Assembly: GCA_907163345.1 (NCBI GenBank)
Contig: CAJQUN010000059.1
Coordinates: 1,758,555-1,822,554 of the forward strand
DNA: 64,000 bases
Origin: Haberlea rhodopensis
Taxonomy: Eukaryota; Streptophyta; Magnoliopsida; Lamiales; Gesneriaceae
Direction: 5' to 3'
Shown here: piece by piece, positions 11,454 through 21,972 of the stretch
How the letters are laid out: each line of letters begins with the position of its first letter
Numbering within the stretch: the first letter of the stretch is position 1
The notes under the pieces: model-generated
What the model was told of the DNA's origin: nothing
The model's input: only the letters and a program-made list of their open reading frames with translations
Databases searched by the model: none
Made by a program: the position numbers and the translations under genes

Positions 11454-11945
11454 TTTACGCCAGAAGACTTTTGGAAAGTGTAAAAACTTGATTTCTTTCC
11501 TTCCCACATGGATTCTAACCTACTCCATCAGCCTCCCTATACATATATGGACGAAAATCAGACTAAAAACCATCTAGATAGTTAGGGTAGAATAATTTTA
11601 GACTAGTTTTATATTTTCTTTTCAATTTTGTTGAAGAACGGCTACGAATATCGAAGCGAAGGCGGGATTGACACCTCGACGAGCGGAGATCGGATTAGTT
11701 TTCTTTCCCTTGTTTTTATTTATAGTTTTGTTTTAAATATGTGTAGCTAGTCTTAATTCTTGGTTGAGGAAGACAAAACCTTGGATTTATTTATCTTGGG
11801 GAGATTCATACGCTTTTGTTTATCGATTTTATTGAATTCATTGTTTTTCTGATTTTGTTGATATGATTGATGTTTGTTTATTGGATTGACAACCTAGTAA
11901 CTTGCATATAATATATTGCTAATTGGATATCAAATAAGAGATTGT
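11454..11945 (+). repeat. Second, overlapping LTR segment (LTR1-like)
   Basis: After the cut the sequence restarts at TTTACGCCAGAAGAC, a point about 300 bp earlier in the LTR, and is nearly identical to 1546-2045 in LTR1. It is lost at 11945 where the minisatellite begins. It may be the real partner of LTR1. Confidence 0.8.
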
Positions 11946-12356
11946 TGATGTCTGTCCGGTTGATGTCTATCCAGTTGGTAGACATCCAGTTGATGTCTGT
12001 CCGGTTGATGTCTGTCCAGTTGGTAGCCATCCAGTTGATGTCTGTCCGGTTGATGTCTGTCCAGTTGGTAGCCATCCAGTTGATGTTTATCACTCGGTAG
12101 GTCTTTTCATCCGGTAGGTCTTCATCCGGTAGGTGTTTGACATCCGGTTGATCTTTAACATCCGGTAAGTGTCTTTTCATCCAGTAGGTCTTTAGCATCC
12201 GGTAGGTGTTCATCCGGTTGATCTTTATCACCCGGTAGGAATTTAGCATCCGGTAGATCTTTAACATCCGGTAGATCTTTAACATCCGGTTGAACTTTAT
12301 CACCCGGTAGGACTTTAGCATCCGGTAGGTGTCTTCATCCGGTAGGTGTTTGTAAT
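11946..12356. repeat. Minisatellite of 15- to 19-bp units
   Basis: The left part (about 11944-12085) is a 45-bp higher-order repeat of three 15-mers: GTTGATGTCTGTCCG, GTTGATGTCTGTCCA, GTTGGTAGCCATCCA. The right part has units of mostly 15-18 bp of the form GTAGGTNTTTAGCATCCG. On the minus strand the whole array is free of stops (11878-12387, 169 codons), reading as pentapeptides such as TDINR/TDINW/MATNW and hexapeptide-like RMLKIY units. It lies exactly where a copia RT is cut off. No known protein recognised. Confidence 0.85.
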
Positions 12357-12390
12357 CACCAAAACTTAGAAATCGTTTTCCCAACAATAT

Positions 12391-12994
12391 CTTTCAACCT
12401 CTCCATCAGCTCGATATTTTACTGTGAAAACCCATTTGCTTCCAACCACATTTTTATCCTTGGGTAGTTCCACAACATCCCAAGTTCTATACTCATACAA
12501 TGCCTTCATTTCTTCCTGTACTGCCTCCTTCCACTTTGAAACCTTCAAAGCATCATGGATATCTTTTGGAATTTTCACACTATCAATCCTTGCTGTAAAA
12601 GTCATAAAACCAGGGGACAACTTTGTACAATTCAGAAATTTTTCAATAGGATGCATAGTACATGATCTTACCCCTTTCCTTGTTGCAATTGGAAGATCCA
12701 AGTCACTGCTTATATAAGGTTGCAACTCTTGGTTCGATGATTGGATTTGCTGAGAGTCCTTCGGTCTTCGTGAGTACTCGAAAACAGGGTCCAGCAAGAC
12801 ATTTCTATTTTCATGAACCTGAATAGGGTTAGGAGTAAGTATGGGAGCTGGTTGTATAGGGTTATATACGTCCTCAGAGATAGGGAGAGACACTGTAGGA
12901 TCAAGATCTCTTTCGTCTTTACTCTTTTCCCCTTGGAGATTAGCAGGAGAGTAAAAAGAGGTGTTTTCAAAGAAGGTAGCATCCAAAGAAACAA
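12391..12994 (-). pseudogene. copia pol: linker to first RT block, truncated
   Basis: The open stretch 12986-12366 (minus) contains the start of a Ty1/copia RT: WKEAVQEEMKALYEYRTWDV, then VGSKWVFTVKYRADGEVERY. Homology ends at about 12391 and the reading then runs into unrelated sequence next to the minisatellite. The palm motifs (YVDD) and RNase H are absent from this copy. Upstream residues form the variable integrase-RT linker. Confidence 0.85.
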
Positions 12995-13034
12995 AATACT
13001 TTCTAAGTGAAGGAGCGTAGCACGTATATCCTTT

Positions 13035-13720
13035 CTAAGTTGGTGAATACCCTACGAAGACGCACTTAAAAGCCCTAGGATCAAGTTTACTCCGGTACGG
13101 GTGTTTATTGTTGACAAATGATATACACCCAAATACCTTTGGTTTAAAGACCCGAAGAGGTTGAGGTTTGGAAAAGCAGCAGTGATAGCATTTAATGGTG
13201 TTTTTAGTAAACAGTTGATCAGGTATGTAGATGTGAGAATAGCTCCCCCCCAATAGAAATTAGGAAGAGAACTTGTGAACATTAGAGATCTAGCAACTTC
13301 TAATAGATGATGATTTTTTCTCTCGGCTATCCCATTTTGTTTTGGTGTATCAACACAGGAGGTTTGATGGTGTATTCAATTTTCCCTTAAGTACTGGCTA
13401 AACTCATTTGAGAGGTATTCCATTCCATTATCTTTTCGAAGGATATGAATATTAGACTGAACTACATTCACGACGAATTTATGGAATTGATTAAACCAGT
13501 AAAAGGTTTCAGATTTATCTTTCATGAGATATACCCAACAGACCCTTGTGTGATCATCAATAAATGTGATGAACCATTGAGTTTTAGTAAGGTCAGAAGT
13601 TCCAGCTGGTCCCCATATATCACTGTGAATTAACTGGAATGGTTTAGATGGTTAATACACGTGAGTAGGATAACCTTGGTTGTTTCGCAAGCAAACAATG
13701 TTCACACTGAAAAAAAAATA
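13035..13720 (-). pseudogene. copia integrase core, decayed
   Basis: On the minus strand a copia integrase is readable in pieces: HSDIWGPAGTSD (first catalytic Asp, ~13640), RKDNGMEY (second Asp, ~13430) and PKQNGIAERKNHHLLE (catalytic Glu region, ~13310), then the C-terminal part FGCISFVNN..KCVFVGYSPT (13253-13035). A stop follows QYLREN near 13385 and there is at least one frameshift near 13250. Not functional. Confidence 0.85.
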
Positions 13721-13794
13721 TCCTTTTTATTAATGAAAAGGTGAGGATACAGCGCTTTCATGTATAAAAAATTAGGATGTCCTAGAAATTGATG

Positions 13795-14337
13795 CTAGAG
13801 CATAACATCAAAATAAGAGACAACTGACAGAGATAGGGTATTATGAGGCTTGTTGAGGTTAGAATGTGTCTTTCCAGTGAGATGGTACAATCCGTCTTTC
13901 CTCTCAGCAATCTTCCCCGAAGAATTTTCCTGAAATTCACAATGAGAATGATAAAAAATTACAACACAATTTATATCTTTTGTTAGCTTGCTGACTGACA
14001 AGAGATTATGTGACATCATTGGGTAAAATAATACTGATTTCAATGTCATGTTAGGCAAGCAAACCGTTCCCTTCCCTACAGCATGTGAAACTTTTCCATC
14101 TGCAACCCTAACATCAATTCTGGTATTGCGTGTGCTATAATTATCAAGGACATCGATGGACCCAGTCATATGGTCCGAGGCACCTCTGTCAACATACTCC
14201 TTGTGTTGAGTTTGTGAAATAAGATTTTGATGGATGATACATGTGTTTGCTACTGCTAGTATAGGTGTGTTGGAGGTGTGATTCTCATATCCAATGGAGG
14301 CCTTGGTTTGTTTGAGAAGGTGGCGAAGCATCTCCAA
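13795..14337 (-). pseudogene. copia protease and pre-integrase domain
   Basis: A 180-codon stretch. The protease box reads VDRGASDHMTG (about residue 49), where the usual D-S/T-G-A has Arg in place of Ser/Thr, so catalysis is unlikely. MSHNLLSVSKLT and DGLYHLTG mark the rest of the protease and the gag_pre-integrase domain. It follows the gag region and precedes the integrase pieces in the same element. Confidence 0.85.
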
Positions 14338-14339
14338 AT

Positions 14340-15300
14340 CATATTGGAGAAATCGGAAACAGAGCTAGAGGCGGAATTGAGCATAATCCGATCATTTTGT
14401 GGTTTTCCGTTAATTTCCCAACAAGATTCGCGGGTGTGGTTTGGTTTCTTATAGAAATCACACACAACCCGGTCATTTTGTTGAAACCCATGGGCCCCAT
14501 CGTGTTTCTTTGGCATATTTGGGTGCCGGAAGTCACGATTGGCTTCTGGTTTGTGTGCGATCAGTGCCGAACTATGAGTATCCAAGGAAGAAACATCCTG
14601 TCGCGCAGAATTGAGCATAATTCGACGCCTACTTTCCTCTCTCCGTACCTCAACGAATGATTCTCGAAGAGACGGGAAGGGTTTTGTGCCAATCAATCGC
14701 CCTCGAACGTCATCCAAGTCTAGATTAAGACCTTGTAAGAAATCAAAAGTTCCCTCCTTTTCGCACATCTTGTTGTATTTTGCAGCATCCGATGGACAGG
14801 CCCAACCCATGTCGTACAACAGATCAATTTCTTGCCATAACTCCATCAGCGTATTGAAGTTTTCGGTTATATTGAAACTACCTTGTATGGTGTTTTGGAT
14901 TTTTGACCGAAGCTCAAAACATTGAGAAGTATTTTCCAGGTCAGAATAGATTTTTTGTACTGCTTCGCAAATCTCTTGGCTGTCTTGTAGAAGAGATATG
15001 TGCGGCCAATAGAGGACTCCATAGAGTTTATGAGCCAAGCCATCACAATGGAATTCTCTGCTTCCCAAGTACCGAACGTTGGGTCAGCTTCATTTGGAGC
15101 TTTATTCGCGTCTGTTAAAAAACCAATTTTCCCCCTCCCTTTGATTACGAGAATGACAGATTGAAACCACTCTCTAAAATTCAGTCCATTCAACTTATGT
15201 TGGGTAATTTGAAGTGAAAGGCTGTCAAATGAGGGATGGATGTTGGAGCAAGGTTGCGCGATGTCTGATCATCCACAACGGAGGATATTTCAGAGGCCAT
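14340..15300 (-). pseudogene. copia gag with mutated zinc knuckle
   Basis: ATG at 15300 (minus) begins MASEISSVVDDQTS. A frameshift near 15245 and another near 15060 split it; the frame 15193-14867 gives HKLNGLNFREW-type gag sequence and 15068-14256 gives the rest (LMELWQEIDLLYD, FDFLQGLNLDLDDVRGR). The CCHC knuckle near 14462-14410 reads CDFYKKPNHTRESC, with Tyr at the second Cys. Gag/nucleocapsid role by family; broken here. Confidence 0.85.
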
Positions 15301-15360
15301 GATTTTGAAGGTCGTATGGTAAGGGACGAAGAAGGAAAAAAAAAACGAAGACTACATAGG

Positions 15361-15378
15361 TCGGTGGCTCTGATACCA
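15361..15378 (-). other. Primer binding site, initiator tRNA-Met (copia, minus)
   Basis: The minus strand reads TGGTATCAGAGCCACCGA directly after the LTR end. The first 12 bases match the complement of the initiator tRNA-Met 3' end, as in most plant copia elements. Confidence 0.9.
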
Positions 15379-15662
15379 TGAAACAATTACTTTGAGAAAT
15401 AATTATCAGTAAATAATACTTATATATATCACAATGAAGGTTACAACCCTTTATACAAGTTTTGGCCTCTATACACAAGGAAATAAATCAATCACAAATT
15501 ACCTAGAGAATAATGTCCTTTTATATTAAATACAACAAGGAAAATGTATAATATAATATATCTCCTAGAATAAGGAAAGTGTATGATATATTATATCTCC
15601 TCGAATAAGGAAAGTGTATATAATATATTATATCTCCTAATATATTGATAAAAAAATCAACA
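15379..15662 (-). repeat. 5' LTR of the minus-strand copia element (284 bp)
   Basis: On the minus strand it runs from TGTTGATTTT to ATTGTTTCA and abuts the primer site. U3 has about 2.5 tandem copies of a ~37-bp AT-rich unit (aaggaaagtgtat..tatctcct, plus-strand 15537-15640). TATA-like AATATAAAAG lies near 15525. No 3' LTR partner is visible, since the element is cut at 12391. Confidence 0.8.
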
Positions 15663-15786
15663 TATATCTTGTATTTCTTTCTATTTAAGCACTGTAAATT
15701 GTATAGGATTTACATACAAGAATAATAGAGAAACATCTTTCTCTCCAATTTCATATTCATGTACGCTAATTGACAAATATCAAAGC
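15663..15786. other. Unassigned AT-rich stretch, possibly LTR debris
   Basis: It contains a TATTTAAGCACTG tract followed by a polyadenylation-like AATAATAGAG, reminiscent of a short copia LTR in plus orientation, but no second boundary can be placed. No coding potential. Confidence 0.3.
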
Positions 15787-16060
15787 ATTTACCAAGGTCC
15801 CTCTTCACAGCCGTAATTCCAGAAATGTCATTGCCCGAAAATAATAATATCATCCACATAAACTAACAGAATTATGCATTGATTACTCGTGTTACGACGA
15901 ATGAAGCATGTATTATCATAATGGGACTAAACAAACCTAATATCATAAACGACATTAATGAATCTACCAAACCAAGTTCATGGAGACTGTTTGAGCCATA
16001 AATGGATTTGAGTAGACAACCATGAATCATTGGCATTCCAGTGGAACTCAACAACCTTGT
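15787..16060 (-). pseudogene. copia reverse transcriptase scrap with YVDD box
   Basis: On the minus strand the reading KSIYGSNSLHELGLVDS corresponds to the copia KSLYGLKQSPRAW region, and in another frame ILLVYVDDIIIFG is the RT catalytic box (~15880-15838). At least two frame changes and a stop. Only about 90 codons remain; which copia copy it came from is not clear. Confidence 0.75.
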
Positions 16061-17006
16061 GCCAGGAACAATAACGGAATAAATTTATTATTTTTCCATA
16101 AAAGATTCTTTAGTTACATAAACTTCACAATATAAGTTGCTCGCTAAATATATTATCGGTTTAGTGTATATATAAAACATTTAAGGGAGAAATAAATAGA
16201 AAAACATCATGCTAAATAACATGGAATATCTTTTGCGTGGAACTATATGGTTATGGTATTAAATATGCAATTGGAGTCTAATTTATTAATTTGATTAAGG
16301 TAGCAAGCTTTTGGTTGAAGCTCTCTCAAATGCACGACAGATTTTCCACTTTTATACCATATGATAAGCTGATTTTGAAATTTAATATCCTTAGGTATCC
16401 TAAATTTAACGTATTAATATATTCAATAAAATTGTTTCATGCATAAACGAAGATTTATGTGCATCAACGACTTACGCATTTTCTCTTTATACTAGCGATT
16501 ACATCCTTGATTGTACCGATTGAATCAAGGTCACAATACTTATTCCATGTCACATAACATATTTCAATAAAACATTTGAACCATAATAACCACAACAAAT
16601 TTGTACGAGTCTGAAGACATTTTTTCAAAAAAATTAATTTTCGACATCCTTTTTTTCAAAGAAAGGCATCTGATATATAACCATAGTTATCCAGTCTCAG
16701 GTTTTTTCGTTTTTTGCATTCGTTCTCCAACCATAATCACATTTTATTTCTTAATCACTCGCATATGCCACCTTAAATTGAAAAGTTCACAAATCGTCTT
16801 TTAGTACATAAAATTTAATCCCTCAACACAACGAATATATGCTATCACGCAGTTCAATACTACCCAAAAGTTTGGCCCAACAAATGAAAAAATTGGGGGA
16901 AAGGGTCTTATGAGACAATACAAGGGAATAAATGTGTTAATATCATTAAAACAAAACTGACAAATGATTGACAAGCTCAATTTTCATTTTATAAGAAGAG
17001 TCTAAC
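16061..17006. other. AT-rich stretch without recognised gene
   Basis: No family recognised. I looked on the minus strand for the last exon of the MSI4-like gene (the part after HAGHR) and did not see it. The region may be the remnant of its last intron plus inserted debris. Confidence 0.4.
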
Positions 17007-17623
17007 CTGTGTCCAGCATGTTGGAAAAACAGCCCTGGTGGGGTATTAGGAGATTTAGAGCCAGGTTCTTCCGGGTTACCAACCTGCAGTAACATATATA
17101 AAAGCAAAAAGAGCATGTAAAGATCCATCTGTGAGCAGACTTGTATGGTGTAGGGTGCGGGTGCAGGGCAGGTAGGAAGTTGATCTAACAATGGTTGCTG
17201 CCGATAATATTTTTACATTAACATTATCCGCACATATGAAAACTATTTTTCTAAGATAGTTCCCACAAATACTTTTGGATAGAAGTTTTAGACCACAGTG
17301 AATTTAACAAAGAAGATGAGGCTCCCCACCTTCTCATAATCCCAAATGTTCAACGATCCATCATCTGCTGAGCTCCCAAAGGCCGAGCACTTGTCAGGGG
17401 ACCACTGAAATTGGAATCATTGATAAATGTTAAAAAATATTTCAATAAACTGTGCAGTAGATATGCATCGTAGAAAAGGTTATGTACAACGTGAACACAA
17501 ATGAATACCTGGGCACAAAGAACAGCAGCAGTATGACCTTCAGATTTATGGACAGGCAATCCAACTCCATCAGAGGTCAAAGTTCGGCAATCAAACATGC
17601 AAACTGTATGATCCGCAGACCCG
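17007..17623 (-). pseudogene. MSI4: MSI4/FVE-like WD40 gene: three 3'-side exons
   Basis: Three exons with good splice sites on the minus strand: 17623-17509 (SADHTVCMFDCRTLTSDG..HTAAVLCAQ), 17404-17330 (WSPDKCSAFGSSADDGSLNI..WDYEK) and 17083-17007 (VGNPEEPG..PPGLFFQHAGHR). GT and AG borders are present and the frame is open through all three. The words match the WD40 repeats of plant MSI4/FVE, an RbAp46/48-type histone-binding protein of HDAC and Polycomb-type complexes acting in flowering control (family knowledge). The first exon shown is cut at 17623 by a copia LTR, and the last coding exon is not found below 17007. The 5' exons lie on the same strand at 26725-27682. Confidence 0.8.
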
Positions 17624-17846
17624 TGTTACACGGATAGATTAGGTCTAAAAAGGAAGCAAAGTATAGCATGCTTAGGCCTAAATGGATAGAATAGGTATCA
17701 TTGTTATTCCTAATATAGGATATAGCTAGATAGGAAATAAGATGTAGTTTAGGGAAAATGATTGTTTGTATGTAACTTTATATATTGATGTAATATAATG
17801 AAGAAGAGAGAGAACCAAATGTTTAGCACTCAACGTGTAATTGACA
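17624..17846 (+). repeat. copia LTR (223 bp) inserted in an MSI4-like exon
   Basis: It runs from TGTTACACGG to TTGACA and is directly followed by a Met-type primer site. It contains a TATA-like tract (tatatattg, ~17780). The left flank is exon sequence of the MSI4-like gene, so the target was a gene. No second LTR was identified downstream. Confidence 0.75.
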
Positions 17847-17859
17847 TGGTACTAGAGCC
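17847..17859 (+). other. Primer binding site, Met-type with change
   Basis: TGGTACTAGAGCC, compared with the common TGGTATCAGAGCC, has TC changed to CT. It abuts the LTR end. Confidence 0.7.
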
Positions 17860-17879
17860 ACTTTGTTGTTGAGCTTTGT

Positions 17880-18288
17880 TACTGTCCGCACTTCATCTGT
17901 CTCATTCAAAGCGACTGGAAATTTTTTTTCCTCGGTTTCGTTTCTTGGGCTTCACGATTCCACCTTGTTCACAATCGGAAATTTTTCTCCCCGTCCTGGG
18001 CTCTTGCATCAGCTTCGCGACTCCATCTGCTTCGCGGCGGGAAATTATTTTCCGTCTTGGGCATCTGCAACGGCTTTGTGATTTCTTCAACTTTGCGATC
18101 GTAATTATTTTTTCCGTTCTTGGCCTTCTGCTTTGCGTCAGTCGTGGATTCCTATTTTTTAATTTCACAATTCTCTTGATTTGTGATTTGTACTTGGAGT
18201 GGCTGTTTTTTCAATTTTTTTTCCAAAAACTCAAACTTGAAACATTGCACTCTTGCGACAGTTTTTACTGCTCTAGTTTGATTTAATA
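17880..18288 (+). other. copia leader with degenerate ~60-70-bp repeats
   Basis: Between the primer site and gag lies a leader in which phrases like ggaaattttt..cc, cttgggc and gcgacttc recur about four times at 60-75-bp spacing (17918, 17977, 18040, 18100). Long frames here (17876-18286) are low-complexity Phe/Ser/Leu and not convincing as protein. Confidence 0.5.
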
Positions 18289-18568
18289 ATGACTACTGAA
18301 GTGTAGTTTATCAAATTCACAAGCAAAAATTATGCTTCTTGGGAATTTCAGTTTCGGATGTTTCTTAAAGGAAAGCCATTTTGGGGCCATATTGATGGAT
18401 AGTCAACTGCACCAGATGCTGGCAAAGATTTGGTACAATGGGAGACACATGATGCCAAGATTATATCATGGATAATTGGGTCATTGAACCTAAGATAATG
18501 AGGAATTTACGTTGCTTCACCACTTCTAAGGCCATGTGGGAATATCTTCGTCGAAAATATGTGGAATA
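18289..18568 (+). pseudogene. copia gag N-terminal fragment
   Basis: MTTEV, stop, then FIKFTSKNYASWEFQFRMFL and GKPFWGHIDG..TAPDAGKD: the N-terminal gag_UBN2-like part of a plus-strand copia element. Stops at the sixth codon and after HIDG; near 18500 it is frameshifted. Sequence similarity ends near 18568 where debris of a minus-strand copia element starts. Confidence 0.8.
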
Positions 18569-18599
18569 AAGATTTGTTCATTCTCATTCCATACAATGG

Positions 18600-20324
18600 T
18601 TTGTACACTACAAATATATAGCATCATAGTAGAACAAAGAAAAGAAAATAGTATCCTAATTGATTCAATTGATTTTATTCTAATTGCTAGAAATCTGGGA
18701 CTATCTACAAGGAAAGAATCTTCCTTTTTTCACATTCCCACTCAAGTTGGTGCATATAATTGTGAGCAATGCTTATAACTGCTTTGTTATCACAATATAA
18801 TCTCAAAGGTTTCTCAATGTTCTTTTCAACTCTTCTAGAACTCGTTGCAAACCAAGAATTTCACACACACCATGAGCCATAGCTCTGAACTCAGCCTCTT
18901 TACTATTTCTAGCCACAACACTCTGTTTCTTGCTTATCCACGTTACCAAATTTCCCCAAACAAAGTTGCAATATCCGGAGGTAGATCTTCTATCGGACAA
19001 CGAACAAGCCCAATCAGCATCAGTAAATACTTCCACAACCCCTTGATGAGTTTTCTTGTAGTGTAGGCCCTTCCCTGGAGTTGTCGTCCCACAACTTTAC
19101 ATTAGGATCCACAGGGTGTTGAATGGTCTGCAACCACTCATGTCTGTTTCTCCAAAGATCCCATGTGCATTTTCATTGGGACACAATAATGCCTTGCTTC
19201 AACCGAGCAACTTCCATTCCCAAGAAGTATCTAGTACTCCAAGTTCCTTGATTTCAAATCCAGTTGCTAGTCTCTTCTTTAACTTGTTCATTTCCACCAA
19301 ATCATCTCCTGAAGGATAATGTCATCGACATACACAATTAAAATAGCAATTTTTCCGTCTGGAGCAAATTTGAAGAATAAGGTATGATCGGTCTGACCCT
19401 TTTGATATCCTTGTCTCTTTACAAACAGAGTGAATATGTCGAACCAAGCTCTCGGAGACCGTTTAAGTCCATAGAGAGATTTTTTTGAATTAACACACTT
19501 TAGAGCCAAAATATTTCTCAAAACCAGGCGGACTATACGTATACCCTTCTTATTCTAAATCGCCATTGAGAAATGCATTTATACATCCAGTTGTTGGAGA
19601 GGTCAGTCTAAATTGGTTGCAACAGACAAATGGACACGGATCGTTTTTAGTTTTGCAACTGGTGCAATCCATATGTTTGTGTGTACACCTTTGCTACAAG
19701 CCTTGTCTTATATCTCTGTAAAGAACCATCAGAATTGCATTTGATTGTGAAAACTCATTTACAACCCACGGTCATTTTTCCAGTTGGTAGGGGCTCCACA
19801 TCCAGGTGTGGTTTCTCTCAAAAGCTCTCATCTCTTCAATAACTGCTTCCTTCCACTTTGGAATTTTAAGAGCCTCATGTACATTTTTAGGTATTTCTGC
19901 ATTGGACAATTGTGTGGTAAAGGCAGCAAGCGAAGGCGACAACTTTTCATAGCACACAAACTTTGATATGGGGTGTTTGGTGTAGGTTCTGGTACCTTTC
20001 CTAAGAGCATATGAACTTCAAGGTCATTTGGTTCAGACTGGACAGTTAAGAAAGACAAAGAATCACCTGACACAGGGTCCAATTGTTGATTTGATGTTGG
20101 GTCTGAGTCATTGCCATGTGGTAGAGTGGAGTCTTCCTTTCTTTTAGGACGGTTCTATTTTGAGTACACAATCCCCTTCCATTTTTTGTTACTTTCTTGT
20201 TTTCAATTGTTTGTTTCGATGTAGGCCTAAGATCTTGAGAGACGTCAACCACATCTTGATGTTGAGTCTCATTGTCGATCTTTAGGTCATTAGATGTAGC
20301 TACAGGCAGTAGGAAGATTACCAA
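18600..20324 (-). pseudogene. copia 3' half (RT and RNase H), decayed, minus strand
   Basis: Read right to left: linker (20324-19980), start of RT (EALKIPKWKEAVIEEMRAFE, ~19870), KKSLYGLKRSPRAWFD (~19475), IVYVDDIIL (RT catalytic box, ~19325), then RNase H with FTDADWACSLSDRRSTSGYC (19030) and KKQSVVARNSKEAEFRAMAH, and further PLRLYCDNKAVISIAHN (18780). Several frameshifts and stops. It has opposite orientation to the copia gag on its left and the copia fragment on its right. No clear LTR ends. Confidence 0.85.
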
Positions 20325-20516
20325 AATTGAATTTGAGGAAAGATGATTGTGTTTTTCAGGACCAGAACCCGGGGAAGATGAATGGAACGGCTAGAGAAGT
20401 GAATGGGTTGTACCACTTCGATGAAACTCCTCGTTGGAAGAATAAAGCTCTAGGACTAGGGAGCACCAGTTCCTCCTCTATCAATGACCAAGTAATGTTG
20501 TGGCATAAAAGATTAT
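20318..20516 (+). pseudogene. copia pre-integrase fragment, plus strand
   Basis: The stretch includes DDCVFQDQNPGKMNGTAREV, NGLYHFDETP and SSSINDQVMLWHKRL, the gag_pre-integrase domain upstream of the copia integrase zinc finger. The reading leaves the family pattern right after HKRL, at the filler sequence 20517-20536. It could belong with the gag piece at 18289; the minus-strand copia block lies between them. Confidence 0.8.
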
Positions 20517-20536
20517 GATGGATCAGCCAAGAATTC
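20517..20536 (+). repeat. 20-bp filler, copy of 23572-23591
   Basis: GATGGATCAGCCAAGAATTC occurs here and, in the same orientation, at 23572-23591 just past the far end of the inverted repeat. At 23572 it belongs to continuing sequence next to the resistance-gene arm; here it bridges copia sequence and the left arm. Confidence 0.8.
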
Positions 20537-21905
20537 TTACGGATGCACAGCCGCGATGAATGTCGTTTGTGGCTTTCGAATAGCCGTTAGTATGACCATT
20601 TATGACATGGAAAAACTTGATCTTCTCACCTTCAGTGATGCACAAATGCCAGATTAAATGTTGAACTCGACATGTTTTAATTTCTCATGCCGAGCTTTGC
20701 TCCTGAATTATAACAATGTTTCTATCACCAAGTTCCCACAAACAATTCTTTGACATATGTTCTAAGCTCTCATGTAATTTGGTTCAAGAAATCATTTCAT
20801 AAAGCCATAGCCGGATAACTTTCGAGGCAGGGATCGCATTATTTTGTGGAACGCCCACATAAAGGAAACATGCTTTTAAATGTTGAGGCAAATTTTTCAT
20901 AACTTTATAAAATATCTTGAATAATGGTATCCATCATCATCAATGTCAATATATAAACTATAATTTTCCCAACTTCATTTCCTTCCAGAACTCTATAGTT
21001 TTCTCACGATAAGACTAGAGGTTGCCAACCCATATGATCTATATTGGAAGTCCATAGGAATTTTGGGCTATATTCCTTACAAGGTTTTCTAGTTCAAGAG
21101 GACATGACTCACTTTCAGCAAATGCCACCTTCACCTTCTGAAGTAGAGCCCAACTTTCAGTGAGATTCATGAATCGCATAATAAAAGTATCATCGTGTGG
21201 GTTCACATAAGTAGCCACTTTTAAAAGAGTAGTCGTAACTCGTAATTACAATTCGACTTCCATTACGGTTATCTAGAAAGTTCTATTTTAACTCATTCAA
21301 TGTCTCTAAGTTTCAAACATCGTCCAACACAATCAAGTACCTCCGACCGTACAAATTCTTGTGTGTAAGTGAACGTAATTGATCATTAGTTTCTCCATTC
21401 CATTTAACCACTTGAGACTCAGCAATTTGAATTAGAATGTCTAGCATTATTTTTCGAACACCACATCTTTGACTAATCGTTACAAAAGCAGACATCTCGA
21501 AAAATTCTCAAATAACTAATCTTCTATAAACTTCTTTAACAAGAGAAGTCTTATCGATACCCCGCATCCCAACAATCAAGAGAACTTGTAGCCATGAAGT
21601 ATCGTTTGTCAGTCGTTCCATCACTGCAATGATGTCATGGTCAAAACTCATTATCATGTTTTTTCATCACTACACAACGAGTAACTGCTAGCTATTAATT
21701 GATTCTCTGCTATCGAGTTGAACTTCAAAGTCTCCACCTTAATATTCCTTATAGTTTTCACAAAACAACTAATCTCTTGTTTTACATTCTCATAACTTGC
21801 CACCCCTGATAACCATTCCGTAGATATGAATGACTCAAGGACGTCTTCTAATTTATATATAGCATCTGCAATCTGTCTCTCCAAAACAGCTGAATTCTCA
21901 CTGGC
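20537..21905 (-). pseudogene. NBS-LRR (CNL, Rx/R1-like) fragment, left arm of inverted repeat
   Basis: Minus strand from about 21905: an N-terminal coiled-coil-like piece (LERQIADAIYKLEDVLESFI), then P-loop reading GMRGIDKT (Gly to Asp in the usual GIGKT), a region around SAFVTISQRCGVRK (RNBS-A), kinase-2 YLIVLDDV (~21330), RNBS-B NGSRIVIT and GLPL-like YGLPI (~21040). Frames are broken by stops and indels. Disease-resistance receptor family by motif; non-functional. It mirrors 21973-23552. Confidence 0.85.
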
Positions 21906-21972
21906 CATGGAGGTTCACTTCTTAAAAGACTTGATGGAATCCAAATGGTCTTGGCCAAGAACCAGAGAGAAA

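Noticed and set aside
11946..12356. CRISPR-like array of short repeats
   Set aside because: Units are contiguous with no unique spacers, and this is a plant genome.
11878..12387. 169-codon repetitive protein on the minus strand
   Set aside because: It is the translation of the minisatellite and extends into a truncated LTR; no start context, no homolog recognised. Kept as repeat, not CDS.
16061..16950. Missing last exon of the MSI4-like gene
   Set aside because: Searched on the minus strand for the sequence after HAGHR (the DKVVDFHW region); nothing similar was seen.
17876..18286. 136-codon frame in the copia leader
   Set aside because: Low-complexity Phe/Leu/Ser reading of a repeated UTR-like leader; overlaps another frame of equal quality.
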